This document shows, piece after piece, positions 44,813 to 58,700 of a stretch of 64,000 nucleotides of DNA (position 1 is the stretch's first letter; each line of letters opens with the position of its first letter). The notes under the pieces are model-generated. The model saw only the letters and a list, made by a program, of their open reading frames with translations. It made no database searches and was not told where the DNA came from. The translations under genes and the position numbers were made by a program. This stretch comes from UBA5704 sp036264355 (GTDB taxonomy: Bacteria > Acidobacteriota > Thermoanaerobaculia > Multivoradales > UBA5704): NCBI GenBank assembly GCA_036264355.1, contig DATARD010000023.1, positions 1 to 64,000 of the forward strand, in the 5' to 3' direction.

Positions 44813-46770
44813 TTGAGCGATTTGTGCGAGCCGGTTGGACGGCAGGACCGATTGCAGTCCCTGGCGGCGCTCCTCAGCCGCAGGGCGGAGGAAAGCCCTG
44901 ACCGCGGCTACACCTGGCTTGCACAGGGAGAGGAGGCCGCGGATCGTCTCACTTATGCCGGTCTGGATGTCCGTGCCCGCACCATCGCCGCGGCTTTGGC
45001 GGGCGCGGTCCCCCCCGGCGAGCGGGCGCTCCTGCTGTATCCCCCGGGGCTCGAATTCATCGCCGCCTTCTTCGGCTGCTTATACGCCGGGGTGATCGCC
45101 GTCCCCGCCTACCCGCCACACAGCCGCCGTCCGGACCCGCGGCTCGCGAGCATTGCGACGGACTGCCGGCCACGGGCGGTGTTGACCACCGCCTCCCTCC
45201 TCGCCCGGCGCGAGGCGCTCGCCGTGCAGGTTCCCGCGCTCGCGAACGCGCTCTGGCTCGGCGATTTCGCTCCAGCCGATCGGACCGATCCGACCGATCG
45301 GACCGAGCCCGAAGACGTCGCGTTCCTTCAATATACCTCCGGCTCGACCGGCTCCCCCAAGGGCGTCATCGTCACCCACGCCAACCTGCTCGACAACCTG
45401 GAGAAGATCCGAATCGCCTTCGGCCAGACGCCGGAGTCGGTGGTCGTCGGATGGCTGCCGCTCTTCCACGACATGTGGCTGATCGGCAACGTGTTGCAGC
45501 CCTGCTTCGTGGGAGCCGACTGCGTGCTGATGTCCCCGGCGGCGTTCCTCCAGAAGCCCGCGCGGTGGTTGCAGGCGATCCACCGCTTCCGCGGCACGAC
45601 GAGCGGTGGCCCCAACTTCGCCTACGACCTGTGCGCTCGGAGCGTCGGACCCGAGGTGCGGGAAGGGCTCGATTTGTCGTCCTGGAGCGTGGCGTTCAAC
45701 GGCGCCGAGCCGGTACGCGCCGAGACGCTGCGGCGCTTCGCGGAGGCGTTCAGCCCCTGCGGTTTCCGCCGCGCTGCGTTCGTCCCCTGCTATGGCCTGG
45801 CCGAGGCGACGCTTCTCGTCACCGCGGCTCGGGGTGCCGCGGACGATTCACCGGTGAGCTGCGGTGCGCTGCCTTCCGGCGGCGAGGTTCTCGTCGTCGA
45901 TCCGGAAGCGGGAGCCCCCAGTGCCGGCGAGACGGTGGGGGAGATCTGGGTTTCCGGGCCGAGCGTGGCCGCGGGCTACTGGAACCGGTCCGAGGAGAGC
46001 CGCGAGACGTTCGGCGCGGTGCTCCGGGATGGCCGCGGGCCCCATCTGCGATACCTGCGCACGGGCGATCTCGGCTTCGTGCGCGGCGGCGAGCTGGTGG
46101 TCACCGGCCGGCTCAAGGACCTGATCATCCTGCGCGGGCGGAACCTCTATCCGCAAGACGTGGAGCTGACCGCGGAGCAGGCTCATCCGGCCCTGCGTGT
46201 CGGTGGCGGCGCGGCGTTCTCCATGGAGGAGCAGGGAGAGGAGCGGCTCGTCGTCGTGTGCGAAGTCGGGCGGCACCCCGGAGAGCTTTCGACGATCGCC
46301 GATGCGATCCGGCGCGCGGTGGCCGAGGAGCATGGCGTGCGAGTGGCCGGTGTGGCGTTGCTGCGTCCGGGGACGATCCCCAAGACTTCCAGCGGCAAGA
46401 TCCGCCGCCGCGAGTGCCGCGCCCGGTATCTCGACGGCGGCCTGGAGATCCTCTACCGGAGCAGTGACCAGCCGGCCATCTCCGGGCGGCTGGTCACCCG
46501 CTTCGACCTGCTCGACCTCGATCCGGCGGAGCGGGCTGCCGCTCTCACCGCCTGGCTTCGCGAAGAGATCGCCCGCCGCGCCGGGGTGGCCGCGGAGCAG
46601 ATCGGCCCGGAGACGTTGATCGCCGCCGCGGGTCTCGATTCGCTGGCCCTCTTCGACCTGCAAGGCCGGCTGGAGGCGGATTTCGGGCTGTCTCTGGCGG
46701 GGGCCTTCCTCGCCGATCTGTCGGTCGCCGGGCTGCGCGACCTGCTTCTCGATCAGCTTGCGGTGGTGCC
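44813..46770 (+). other. Loading module: FAAL and ACP
   Basis: Fatty acyl-AMP ligase of about 575 residues: YTSGSTGSPKGVIVTHANLL (P-loop), WLPLFHDMWLIG, CYGLAEATLL and YLRTGDLGFV. The RNLYPQDVE block is typical of FAALs. The ACP follows with GLDSLALF; its phosphopantetheine Ser codon is at 46640-46642. Confidence 0.92.
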
Positions 46771-49700
46771 GGAGGAGGGCACCACGGACCTGCTGCCGCT
46801 GGTCCGCGGTGAGATCCTGGGGGAGCATCCCCTCTCGCCCGGCCAGGAGGCGCTCTGGTTCCTGGAGCAGTCGCTGGCCGCGGAGGGGGTCTTCCATATC
46901 GCCGCCGCCGCCCGGCTCGGCAACGCGGTCGACAGTGCCGCCCTGTTGCGCGCCGCGCTCGCGCTGGTGGACCGCCACCCGGCTCTGCGCACCACCTTCG
47001 GCGAAACCGGAGGCGAGCCCCGCCAGCGGGTGCATGTCCACCTGGCGCCGGATCTGGCGGAGGTGGACGCCACGGCCTGGAGCTCCGGAGAGCTGGATGA
47101 TGCTCTGCGGCGCGAGGCACGGCGGCGTTTCGATCTCGGCGGTCTCGGAGAGGGTGAGGAAAGCCGCACCGTTGGACCTCACCCCCCTGGCCCCCCTCTC
47201 CCATCGCCCCCCCAACCGCCGGGAGAGGGGGGAATTCGCACGTCTGATGGCGCAGAGGGCCGGGTGGTGGCGCCCCTCTCCCGGGTGGCGGGAGGGGATG
47301 GGAGAGGGGACGGGGGTGAGGTTCCAACGGTGCGGCTTTCCAGCCCCCCTCTCAGCGGCTCTCCGCTACGCCTGCGGATCTTCCACCGTCCCGGCCGCGA
47401 GCGGATCCTGCTGCTCGTCCTCCATCACCTGGTGGGCGACTTCTGGTCGCTCGCGGTGCTGCTGCGCGATTGGGCGGCCCTCTATGGAGGACAGTCCGGC
47501 GGCCGGCTGCTGCCGGACCTTCCGGCCGCGTATACCGACTTCGTCCGCCAGCAGCGGCGCCTCCTGGCCGGGCCGGCCGGCGAGCGCCTCGAACGCTTCT
47601 GGCTCGACCGCCTGCGCGGCGCGCCTCTCGCGCTCGACCTGCCCACCGACCGGCCGCGCCCGCCGGCCGCCGCCCACGCGGGCGCCCGGCTCGACCTGCG
47701 GCTCGATCCTGGTTTGACCGGCCGGCTGCGCGAGCTGGGCGGGACCCAGAGCGCCACCCTGTTCACCACCCTCCTGGCCGGCTTCCAGATCCTGCTCGGC
47801 CGTTTGACCGGCCAGGACGACCTCCTGCTCGGCGCCCCCACCACCGGCCGGCGCGACCGCGACCTCGACGGCGTCGTGGGGTACTTCGTCAACCCCGTCG
47901 TGCTGCGGTCCGACTTGACCGGTGATCCGCCGTTCGCGGCCTTTCTCGCGCGCACCCGGCAGACCGTCTCCGCAGCTCTGGAGCACCGCGACCTCCCCTT
48001 CGCGCAACTCGCCAGGCTCTTGCAGCCGGTGCGCGATGCGAGCCGGCCGCCGGTCGTGCAGGCCTTCTTCGTGCTGCAGCAGACCGCGGTCACCTCGACC
48101 GGGGCGCGGGAACCGGGTCTGGCCGCCTTCGCAGTGGGGCAGGCTGGAGCACGCCTCGAGATCGACGGGCTCGCCCTCGAATCCATCCGCCTGGACCCCG
48201 GCACGGCACAGCTCGATCTGACCCTCTTCGCTGCCGCGATCGAGGACGCGGTGGTGCTCTCGTGCGAGCACGACTCCGCGCTGTTCGACCGGGTGACGAT
48301 CGGGCGTTGGCTGGGCCATCTCCAGGTCCTGCTGGAGGCCGCCGCGGCGCATCCGGAGCAGCGGCTCGGTGAGCTGCACTGGCTCGCCGCGGCCGAGCGG
48401 CAACAGCTCCTCCGGGAGTGGAACGACACCGCTCCTTCCGTCCCGCGGGAGGCGGCCTGTCTGCACGAGCTGTTCGCGGCGCAGGCCCGGCGGACTCCCG
48501 ACGCGGTCGCGGTGATCGACGGCAGGCGGGAGATCCTCTACCGCGAGCTCGCTGCCGCGGCCGGCCGGCTGGCGGCGCGGCTGCGCGGACGCGGCGCCGG
48601 TCCGGAGGTGGTGGCCGGCGTCTATCTGGAACGCTCGGCGGAGATGGTGGTGGCCCTCCTCGCCATCCTCGAAGCCGGTGCAGCCTGGCTGCCGCTCGAT
48701 CCGCGGCTGCCCCGCCGGCGCCTGGAGGGCATGCTCACCGGCGCCCGCGCCGCGCTGGTGGTCAGCAGCGGGAAGCTGGCCGCCGGGCTGCCCTGGAACG
48801 GGCCGGTGGTTCTGATCGAAGAGGAGGCGGTGGAGGAGGGGGGAGCGAGCCGGTGGGGGAGGAGCGATCCCGCGAGCCTCGCCTATGTGCTCTTCACCTC
48901 CGGCTCGACGGGAGAGCCCAAGGGCGTCGCGGTCACCCATCGCGGCGCCGTCGAGCTGGTGCGCTGGGCGGGCACCGTGTATGCGCCCGCGGAGCTGGCC
49001 GGTGTGCTCGCCGCCACCGCGCTCTCCTTCGATCTCTCGGTCTTCGAGCTGTTCGTGCCGCTCTGCCAGGGCGGCACGGTGATCCTGGCGGAGAACGTCC
49101 TGGAGCTGCCGGCGCTGCCTGCCGCCGGCCAGGTGACGCTGGTCAACACCGTCCCTTCGGCGATGGCCGAGCTGGTGCACGCGGGGAGCCTCGGGGCGTC
49201 GGTGCGCACGGTGAACCTGGCCGGCGAGCCGTTGCCGCGCGCACTCGCCGACAGGCTCTACGCGACGGGAACGGTCGAGCGCGTTTGGAACCTCTATGGC
49301 CCTTCGGAAGACACCACCTACTCGACGTATGCGCGGGTGGCCCAGAAGGGCCTGGAGCCTCCGCGCATCGGCCGCCCGGTCACCGCCACGCGGGCTCACG
49401 TGCTGGCGGGCGGGCTCGATCCGGTGCCGGCGGGCATCCCGGGCGAGCTGTACCTGGGCGGCGCGGGTCTGGCGCGCGGATATCTGCACCGGCCCGGGCT
49501 GACCGCGGAACGCTTCCTCCCCGATCCGTTTGCCGAGGAGCCCGGCGCCCGTCTCTACCGCACCGGCGACCGGGTGCGGTGGACGGCGGCGGGCGAGCTC
49601 GAATTCCTCGGCCGCTTCGACCACCAGGTCAAGATCCGCGGCTTCCGCATTGAGCTGGGGGAGATCGAGGCGGCGTTGGTCGCCCTGCCCGGGGTCCGCG

Positions 49701-52700
49701 AGGCGGTGGTGGTGGCGCGCGAGGACGCCCCAGGAGACCGGCGCCTGGTCGCCTATGTGGCCGGTAATGATTCCGGCACTACGGTCGGCGAGCTGCGCCA
49801 GGGATTGCGCGAGCGGCTGCCGGAGCCCATGGTGCCGGCCATTTTCGTCGCGCTCGCGGCGCTGCCCCGCACCGCCAACGGCAAGGTGGACCGGCAGGCC
49901 CTGCCGGCACCGGAATGGCAGAGCGCCGAGAGGGTCTATCGCGCGCCGCGGACGCCGGTCGAGAAGGTCGTCGCCGGCATCTGGACCGAGCTGCTCGGCC
50001 TACCCGCGGGGCAACAGATCGGGGCGGATAGCCACTTCTTCGACCTCGGCGGCCATTCGCTCCTGGCCACGCGGGTGACGTCGCGCCTGCGTGCCACCTT
50101 CGGCGTCGAGATGCCGCTGCGCACCCTCTTCGAGGCCCCGGTGTTGGCGGACCTCGCCGCCCGGGTCGAAGCGGCGCGGCGGAGCGGCGCGGTTCCGATC
50201 CCTCCCTTGGTCCCGGTCTCCCGCGAAGGGCCTCTCCCTCTCTCGTTCGCCCAGCAGCGGCTCTGGCTCATCGATCAGCTCGAGCCGGGCAGCCCGCTCT
50301 ACAACATGCCCGGAGCGCTGCGGATTGAAGGACCGCTGGACTCCAGGATTCTGGCGCTCTGCCTCGGCGAGATCGTCCGCCGGCACGAGGCGTTGCGCAC
50401 GGTGTTCGCGGTGCGGGATGGTGCGCCGGTGCAGGTGATTCAGCCGGCGACTCCGTTCGTGCTGCCGGTGGTGGATCTGGCGGCGCTGCCGGAGCCAACC
50501 CGCGAGGCGACGGCCGCCACCCTGCTCGCGGAGGAGGCCGTCCGCCCGTTCGATCTGGCTCGCGGTCCGCTGCTGCGCGCCATCTTGCTGCGCGTTGCTG
50601 ACGAGAATCACGTCCTCGCGCTGACCCTGCATCACATCGTGAGCGACGGCTGGTCGCTGGGCGTCCTGGTGCGCGAGCTGACGGCTCTCTATCCGGAGCT
50701 TGCCGCGGGCCGGCCGGCGCCGTTGCCCGAGCTGCCGGTGCAGTCCGCGGATTTCGCGGTGTGGCAGCACTCCTGGCTGCGCGGCGAGGTGCTGGAGAAC
50801 GAGATCTCCTTCTGGCGCCGGCAGCTCGCGGGTCTGCCGCCTCTCCTGGAGCTGCCCACCGACCGGCCGCGGCCGGTGGTGCAGAGCTACCAGGGCGGGT
50901 CGCGGCCGGTGCGGCTGCCGGCCGCGCTCACCCGGCAGGCCGAGGCCGTCGCCCGGCGCGAGGGGGCGACGGTGTTCATGGTGCTGCTGGCCGCCTTCCA
51001 GGCTCTCCTGGCGCGCCTCAGTGGGCAGCAGGATCTCGCGGTGGGCTCGCCCGTCGCCGGGCGCAACCGGGTGGAGACCGAGGGATTGGTCGGGTTCTTC
51101 GTCAACACTCTGGTGCTGCGCGGCGACCTGTCTGGAGCGCCCACCTTCCGCGCGCTGCTCGGCCGGACCCGCGAGACCGCCCTCGCCGCCTGGCTGCACC
51201 AGGACGTGCCGTTCGAAAGACTGGTCGAGGAGCTGGCATCGGAGCGGAGCCTGGCGCAGTCCCCCTTGTTCCAGGTGATGCTCGCGTTGCAGAACGTTCC
51301 GGTCGAGAGCCTGGAGATCGAGAGCCTGCGCCTGCGGCCGATCGAGGTGGAAACGACGGCGGCGAAATTTGATCTCACGCTCAACCTCGCGGAGCACGGC
51401 AGTGTTCTGGGTGCTCTGGCCGGTACGGTCGAATACGCCACCGCGCTGTTCGACGGCACGACCATCGACCGCCTGGCCGGCCAGTACGAGCGGCTGCTCA
51501 CCGCGGCCCTGGCGGCGCCGGAGCTGCCGGCGTTGGATCTGCCGCTGCTGTCCGCGGCCGAGCGGCACCAACTCCTGCGGGAGTGGAGCGACACCGCGGC
51601 CGTCTTCCCGCGCGAGGCGACTCTGCACGGTCTCTTCGCCGCGCAGGCGGAGCTCTCGCCCGACGCGGTGGCGGTGGAGCAGGGAGGCGAGAGGCTGACC
51701 TACGGGGAGCTGCGACGGCGGGCCGGGCGGATCGCCCGCCGGCTGGGGGCCCGGGGGCTGCGGCCGGAGGAGCGGGTGGCGGTGTTCGCCGAGCGCTCGC
51801 CGGACCTGATCGCGACGCTCCTGGGCATCCTTGAGGCCGGGGGTGCCTACCTGCCGCTCGATCCCGCCTCTCCGGCGGAACGCCTGCATTGGATGCTCCG
51901 CGACGCGGGCGCAACCCTGCTCGTGGACCTGCTGGAAGGTGAAGAGCCCGCGGCCGGCCCGCCCCTGCCCGCCTTGCCCAACATCCCGGCCGAGTCCCTG
52001 GCCTATGTGATGTACACCTCGGGCTCGACCGGCATGCCCAAGGGTGTGGCGGTCACCCACCGCAACGTGATCCGGCTGGTGCGTGGCGCCGGATACGCGC
52101 GTTTCGGGCCGGAGCAGACCTGGCTCCAGTACGCCCCGGTCTCCTTCGACGCCTCGACCCTGGAGATCTGGGCGCCCCTCCTGAACGGCGGCCGGCTGGT
52201 GCTGTTTCCCGGGCGGATCGGATCGCTCGACGAGCTGGCGCGGGTGGTGGAGACCCACGGCGTCACCTCGGCCTGGCTCACCGCGGGTCTGTTCCACGAG
52301 ATGGTGGACAGCCGCCTGGACGGCTTGCGGTCGTTGTCGCAGCTCCTGGCCGGCGGCGATGTGGTCTCTCCCGTGCATGCCCGCCGGGCTCTCGAAGCCC
52401 ATCCCGGCCTCACCCTGATCGACGGCTACGGTCCGACCGAGGGGACCACGTTCACCTGCTGCCACCGGATGACCGAGGCGCGGCAGGTGGGAGGAGACAG
52501 CGTACCGATCGGCCGGCCGGTCGCCAACGCCCGGGTCCGGGTGCTGGACGAGCGCTTCGATCCGGAGCCGATCGGAGTGTGGGGCGAGCTGTACGCGGGG
52601 GGCGACGGCTTGGCGCGCGGCTACCTGGGGCGGCCGGAGCTGACGGCGGAGCGTTTCGTGCCGGATGCCTTCGGAGAGGCCGGGGGCCGGCTCTACCGGA

Positions 52701-55700
52701 CGGGAGACCGCGTGCGCCAGCGGGCGGACGGCCTGCTGGAGTTTTCCGGCCGCCTGGACGGTCAGGTGAAGATCCGCGGCTTCCGCATCGAGCCGGGCGA
52801 GATCGAGGCGGAGCTGGTGGCACTGCCCGGAGTCCGCGAGGCGGTGGTGGTGGCGCGCCAGGATCGAGACCGGGAGATCCGACTGGTCGCCTATGTGGCC
52901 GGCGAGGTCGCGCCCGAGGAGCTGCGCGCCTCGCTGCGCAAGCGGCTACCGGACTCCATGGTGCCGGCCGCCTTCGTGACGCTCGCGGCGCTGCCCCTCA
53001 CCGCCAACGGCAAGGTGGACCGGAAGGCGCTGCCGGCTCCGGAGTGGCCGGCCGCTGCGGCGAGCCCCCTGGCGCCGCGCACTCCGGTCGAAGAGATCCT
53101 CGCCGGCATCTGGTCCGAGTTGCTCGGAGTCGAACGGATCGGCGTGACGAGCCACTTCTTCGAGCTGGGCGGCCACTCGCTGCTGGCGACTCAGGCCGTG
53201 TCGCGCCTGCGCGGCGCCTTCGGCGTCGAGCTGCCGGTGCGCGACCTCTTCGAAGCCCCGGTGCTGGCGGACCTCGCCGTCCGGGTCGAGGCCGCTTTGC
53301 AATCGACATTGCACGCGTCGCGCTCCGGCGCGGCTCCGCCTCTCGTCCCGGTCCCCCGGGAAGGGCCCTTGCCCCTCTCGTTCGCCCAGCAGCGCCTCTG
53401 GTTCATCGACCGGCTCGCACCGGGCAATCCGCTCTACAACGTGCCGGTGGCGCTGCGCGTCGAAGGGCCGCTGCGCGCCGCGGTGCTGGCGCGCTGCCTC
53501 GGCGAAATCGTGCGCCGGCACGAGGCGCTGCGCACGGTCTTCACCGCGCGGGACGGCGCGCCGGTGCAGGTGATTCAACCGGCAGTGCCGCTCGTCCTGC
53601 CGGTGGTGGACCTGTCGGGCCTGGCGGAGACAGAACGCGAGGCGACCGCCTTCGCCCTCGCCGGTGAAGAAGCCGGCCGCCCGTTCGATCTCGCGCGCGA
53701 TCCGATGCTGCGCGGCCTGCTGGTGCGGATCGGGGCGGGAGACCACCTCGCCGCGCTCACCATGCACCACATCGCGAGCGACGGCTGGTCGATGGGCGTC
53801 CTGGTCCGCGAGGTCGCCGCCCTCTACGCGGCGCAGCCGTCGTCCCTGCCGGATCTGCCGGTGCAGTATGCGGACTTCTCGGCATGGCAAGCCTCCTGGC
53901 TGCGGGGCGAAGTCCTGGAAAGCGAGATCGCTTTCTGGCGCCGGCAGCTCGCGGGCTTGCCGCCGCTTCTGGAGCTCCCCACCGACCGGCCGCGGCCGGC
54001 GGTGCAGAGCTTCCGCGGCACCTCGCGTCCGTTGCGGCTGCCGGCCGGGCTCGCCCGGCAGGCCGAAGAGCTTGCCCGGCGCGAGGGGGTGACGCTTTTC
54101 ATGGTGCTGCTGGCCGTCTTCCAGACCCTCCTGGCGCGCACCTCCGGCCGGCGGGATCTCGCCGTGGGCTCGCCCATCGCCGGGCGCAACCGGCTGGAGA
54201 TCGAGGGCCTGATCGGGTTCTTCGTCAACACGCTCGTCCTGCGCGGAGATCTCTCGGGTGAGCCCACCTTCCGCGAGCTGCTCGGCCGGGTGCGCGAGAC
54301 CGCCCTCGCCGCCTGGCTGCACCAGGACGTGCCGTTTGAAAAGCTGGTCGAGGAGCTGGCGCCGGAGAGAAGCCTCGCCCATGCCCCCCTGTTCCAGGTG
54401 ATGCTCGTATTGCAGAACGCTCCGGCCGGGAGCCTGGAGATCGAGCGCCTGCGCCTGCGGCCGGTCCACGTGGACGGGACGACGGCGAAGTTCGATCTCA
54501 CCGTGAGCTTCGCGGCGGACACCGAGGGGATGGGCGGGCTGTCCGGTTTCGCCGAGCACGCCACCGACCTGTTCGACACCGCGACCGTCGACCGTTGGCT
54601 CGGGCATTTCGAGCGGCTGCTGGCGGCGGCGCTCACCCGCTCCGGCGAGCCCGTCTTCGAGCTGCCGCTGCTGGGCGAGGCCGAACGCTTCCAGATCCTG
54701 GTCGAATGGAATGACACCGCGCCGAACACGCCGATCACCTCGGCGCCCCGCGACGGCGTCTGGGAGCTGTTCGCCGCGCAGGCCCGGCGGACTCCGGACG
54801 CCGTCGCCGTGGTCTGCGGCAACGACCAGAACGCGGCGCTGACCTACGCCGAGCTTGCCGTCCGGGCCGGCCGTCTCGCCCGGTGCCTGCGCCGCCGCGG
54901 CGTCGGACCGGACGTCCTGGTCGGCCTGTTCGCCGAGCGCTCGCTGGACATGATCGCCGGCATGCTCGGCATCTTCCAGGCCGGCGGCGTCTGCGTCCCG
55001 CTCGACACCCGCCACCCCGCGCAACGCCTGGCCTTCCTGCTCGACGACACCCGCGCTCCGGTGGTGCTGACCCGGGCGCATCTGCGCGACCGGCTGCCGG
55101 CCGGCGGCTTCACGGCCGTCCTCCTCGACGGGGGTGAGGGGCTCAACGGTGCGGCTTTCCAGGCCCTCTCCGAGACCGCGCCAGACAACCTGGCTTACGT
55201 GGTCTTCACCTCGGGCTCGACCGGGCGGCCCAAAGGGGTGGCCCTCTCGCACGGGGCTCTGCGCAACGTGATCGACTGGCATGTGGCCGCGTTCCTGGGC
55301 GGCGTGCGGACCCTGCAGTTCGCCCTGCTGAGCTTCGACGTCAGCTTCTACGAAATGTTCGTCTGCTGGGCCTCCGGCGGCACCCTGGTCATGGTGCCGG
55401 ACGAGTCGCGCCGCGACATGCCGGCGCTGGCCGGTCTGCTGGTGGAGCAACGCATCGAGAAGGCGATCCTGCCGGTCGTCGTGCTGCAACAGCTCGCGGA
55501 GCTGTTCGCCGGCCGGCGGGAGCTGCCGCCGCTGCGGGAGATCACCACCACCGGCGAGCGGTTGCAGACCAGCCGGGCGATGGCGGCACTATTGCGACGC
55601 CTCCCGGGGTGCGCCTTCCACAACCACTACGGCCCCTCCGAAACCCATGTGGCGACCGCGTACACGCTCCATCCCGATCCGCGGGACTGGGCGGCCGAGC

Positions 55701-58700
55701 CGCCGATCGGCCGGCCGATCCGGGGCTCCTCGGCGCATGTCCTCACCCCCGGCCTGCTGCCGGCCCCGGTGGGCGTGCCCGGGGATCTCCACCTCGGCGG
55801 CGTCTGCCTGGCGCGCGGCTACCTGGGACGGCCCGGCCTCACCGCCGAGCGGTTCGTCCCCGACCCGTTCGGCGGCGCGCCGGGTTCCCGCCTGTACCGC
55901 ACCGGCGACAAGGTGCGGCTGCTGGCGAACGGCGACCTGGAGTACCTGGGCCGTCTCGACGACCAGGTCAAGATCCGCGGCTTCCGCATCGAGCCGGGGG
56001 AGATTGAAGCGGCGCTGGTGGCGCTCCCCGGCGTCCGCGAAACGGTGGTGGTGGCACGGGAGAGCACCCCCGGCAACCCGCGGCTGATCGCCTACGTGGT
56101 GGGTGACCTTGCGCCCGACGAGCTGCGCCGGGGATTGCGCGAGCGGCTGCCGGAGCACATGGTGCCGGCGGTCTTCGTGAGCCTCGCGGCGCTCCCCACC
56201 ACCCCCAACGGCAAGGTGGACCGGAAGGCCCTGCCGGTGCCGCAATCACCGGTCCCCCAGGCGGCCGGCCTGGAGCCGAGGACACCGGTCGAGACGATCC
56301 TCGCCGGCATCTGGTGTGAGGTTCTGGAGGTGCCGCGGGTCGGCTTCGAGGAGAACTTCTTCGACCTGGGCGGGCACTCGCTGCTGCTCCCCAAGGTCCA
56401 GGCCCGCGTGCGCGACAGGATCGGCCGGGAGGTTAGCCTGGTGGAGCTGCTCACCCACACCACCGTCCGTGCCTTGGCGAGCCATCTGGAGCCACCCGGT
56501 GAGTCGGCTCCGGAGATGTCGGCGATGCCAGCAGTGCGCGCCGCCGGAGACACCGCCATCGCCGTTGTCGGTCTCGCCGGCCGCTTTCCCGGGGCTTCCG
56601 GCGTCGAGCAGCTCTGGGCCAACCTGTGCGCCGGCGTCTCCTCGATCGCCCGCTTCAGCGCCGCGGAGCTCGCCGCGGCCGGCGTCGATCCCGCTCTTGC
56701 GCGCGATCCCCGCTACGTCCCCGCGGCAGGCGTGCTCGACGGCGTCGAGCTGTTCGACGCCGGCTTCTTCGGCTACAGCCCGCGCGAGGCCGAGATCCTC
56801 GATCCGCAGCAGCGCGTGTTCCTCGAATGCGCCTGGGAGGCCCTGGAGAACGCCGGCTACGACTCCGCGCGAACGCCGGGGCCGGTCGGCATGTTCGCCG
56901 GCCTCGGATTCAACCTGTACCTGCATCAGCTCCTCGCCGGCCTCGACCGCTCGACGGTGGGCGATCTCCAGCTTCTGCTGGGCAACGACAAGGACTTCCT
57001 GCCCACCCGCGCCTCCTACAAGCTGGACCTCAAGGGACCCAGCATGGCGGTGCAGACCGCCTGCTCCAGCTCGCTGGTGGCGGTCCACCTGGCGTGCCAG
57101 AACCTCCTCCTCGGCGCCTGCGACATGGCGCTGGCCGGGGGCGTTTCCATCTCCCTGCCGCAGCGCGCCGGCTATCTCTACCAGGAGGGCGGCATCCTCT
57201 CTCCCGACGGCTGCTGCCGCGCCTTCGACGCCGAGGCGCGCGGCTCGGTGCCCGCGAGCGGCGCCGGCATCGTGGTGCTCAAGCGGCTGGCCGACGCGCT
57301 GGAGCAGGGGGACACCATCCGCGCCGTCATCCGCGGCTCGGCGGTCAACAACGACGGCTCGGGCAAGGCCGGCTACACGGCGCCGAGCGTCGCGGGGCAG
57401 GCCGAGGTGATCACCGCGGCGCTGGCCGCCGCGGGGATCGATCCGGCCACCGTCTCCTACGTCGAGACCCACGGCACCGGCACCGTGCTGGGCGATCCGA
57501 TCGAGGTCGAGGCCCTCACCCGGGCCTTCCTGCGCGGCGGGCCTCGCGATCGCTCCTGTGCTCTCGGCTCGGTCAAGAGCAACCTGGGGCACCTGAACGC
57601 GGCCGCCGGCGTCACCGGGCTGATCAAGACGGTGCTGGCGCTCCAGCACGGCGTCCTGCCGCCGAGCCGCGATTTCTCGCGGCCGAACCCGCGGATCGAT
57701 TTCGCCGCTGTTCCTTTCCACGTGCAGACCGAGACGGCCCTCTGGGAGCGGGACGCCGCGCCGCGCCGCGCCGGGGTCAGCTCGTTCGGCATCGGCGGCA
57801 CCAACGCCCACGCGGTGCTGGAGGAGGCTCCGGCCGCCGAGCCCTCCGGTCCGTCGCGGCCCTGGCAGGTGCTGCTGCTCTCGGCGCGCACTCCGGAGGC
57901 CCTCGAAGCCGCGACGGACAATCTCGTGGCCCACCTGGAAGCGGTCCCCGGACAGAATCTCCCAGACATCGCCTACACCCTGCGTGCCGGCCGCCGGCCC
58001 TTCGCGCACCGCCGCGCCGTGGTGGCGGCGAGCCGCGAGGAGGCCGTGGCGGCTTTGCGGTCGCGGGACCCCAGGCGGGTGTGGACCGCCTCCCAAGAGC
58101 CGGGGCGCCGGTCGGTGGCCTTCCTCCTGCCCGGGGTCGGCGACCAGTATCCGGGCATCGCCCGTGGCCTCTACCATGAGGAGCCGGTGTTCCGGCGGGA
58201 GATCGATCGCTGCGCCGAGCTGCTCCTGCCGCACCTCGGGCTCGACCTGCGGGAAGTGCTGTTCGCTGGGGGCGAGGGCCCCGGTCTGCACGCCCTGCTC
58301 GGGCGGGAGCCCGTCGTGCGAACCCTCCTCCAGGAGACCTGCGTCGCGCAACCGGCGATGTTTGCCGTGGGCTATGCGCTCGCGCGGTTGTGGATGTCGT
58401 GGAACGTGCAGCCGGCGGCCCTCCTCGGCTACAGCCTGGGGGAGTACACGGCCGCCTGTCTGGCCGGCGTGATGGAGCTCTCCGATGCCCTGGCACTGGT
58501 GGCCCGGCGCGCCCGCCTGATCGGCGACCTCGCCCCGGGAGCCATGCTCGCCGTGCCGCTCTCCGAGGAGGAGACGCGGGCGCGGCTCGGTGGCCCCTTG
58601 GGATCGGATCTGTCGCTCGCCGCGGTCAACGCTCCGGCGGTGTCGGTGGCCGCGGGGCCTCCCGAAGCGATCGCCGGGCTGGAGAGGCGGCTGGCGGAGG

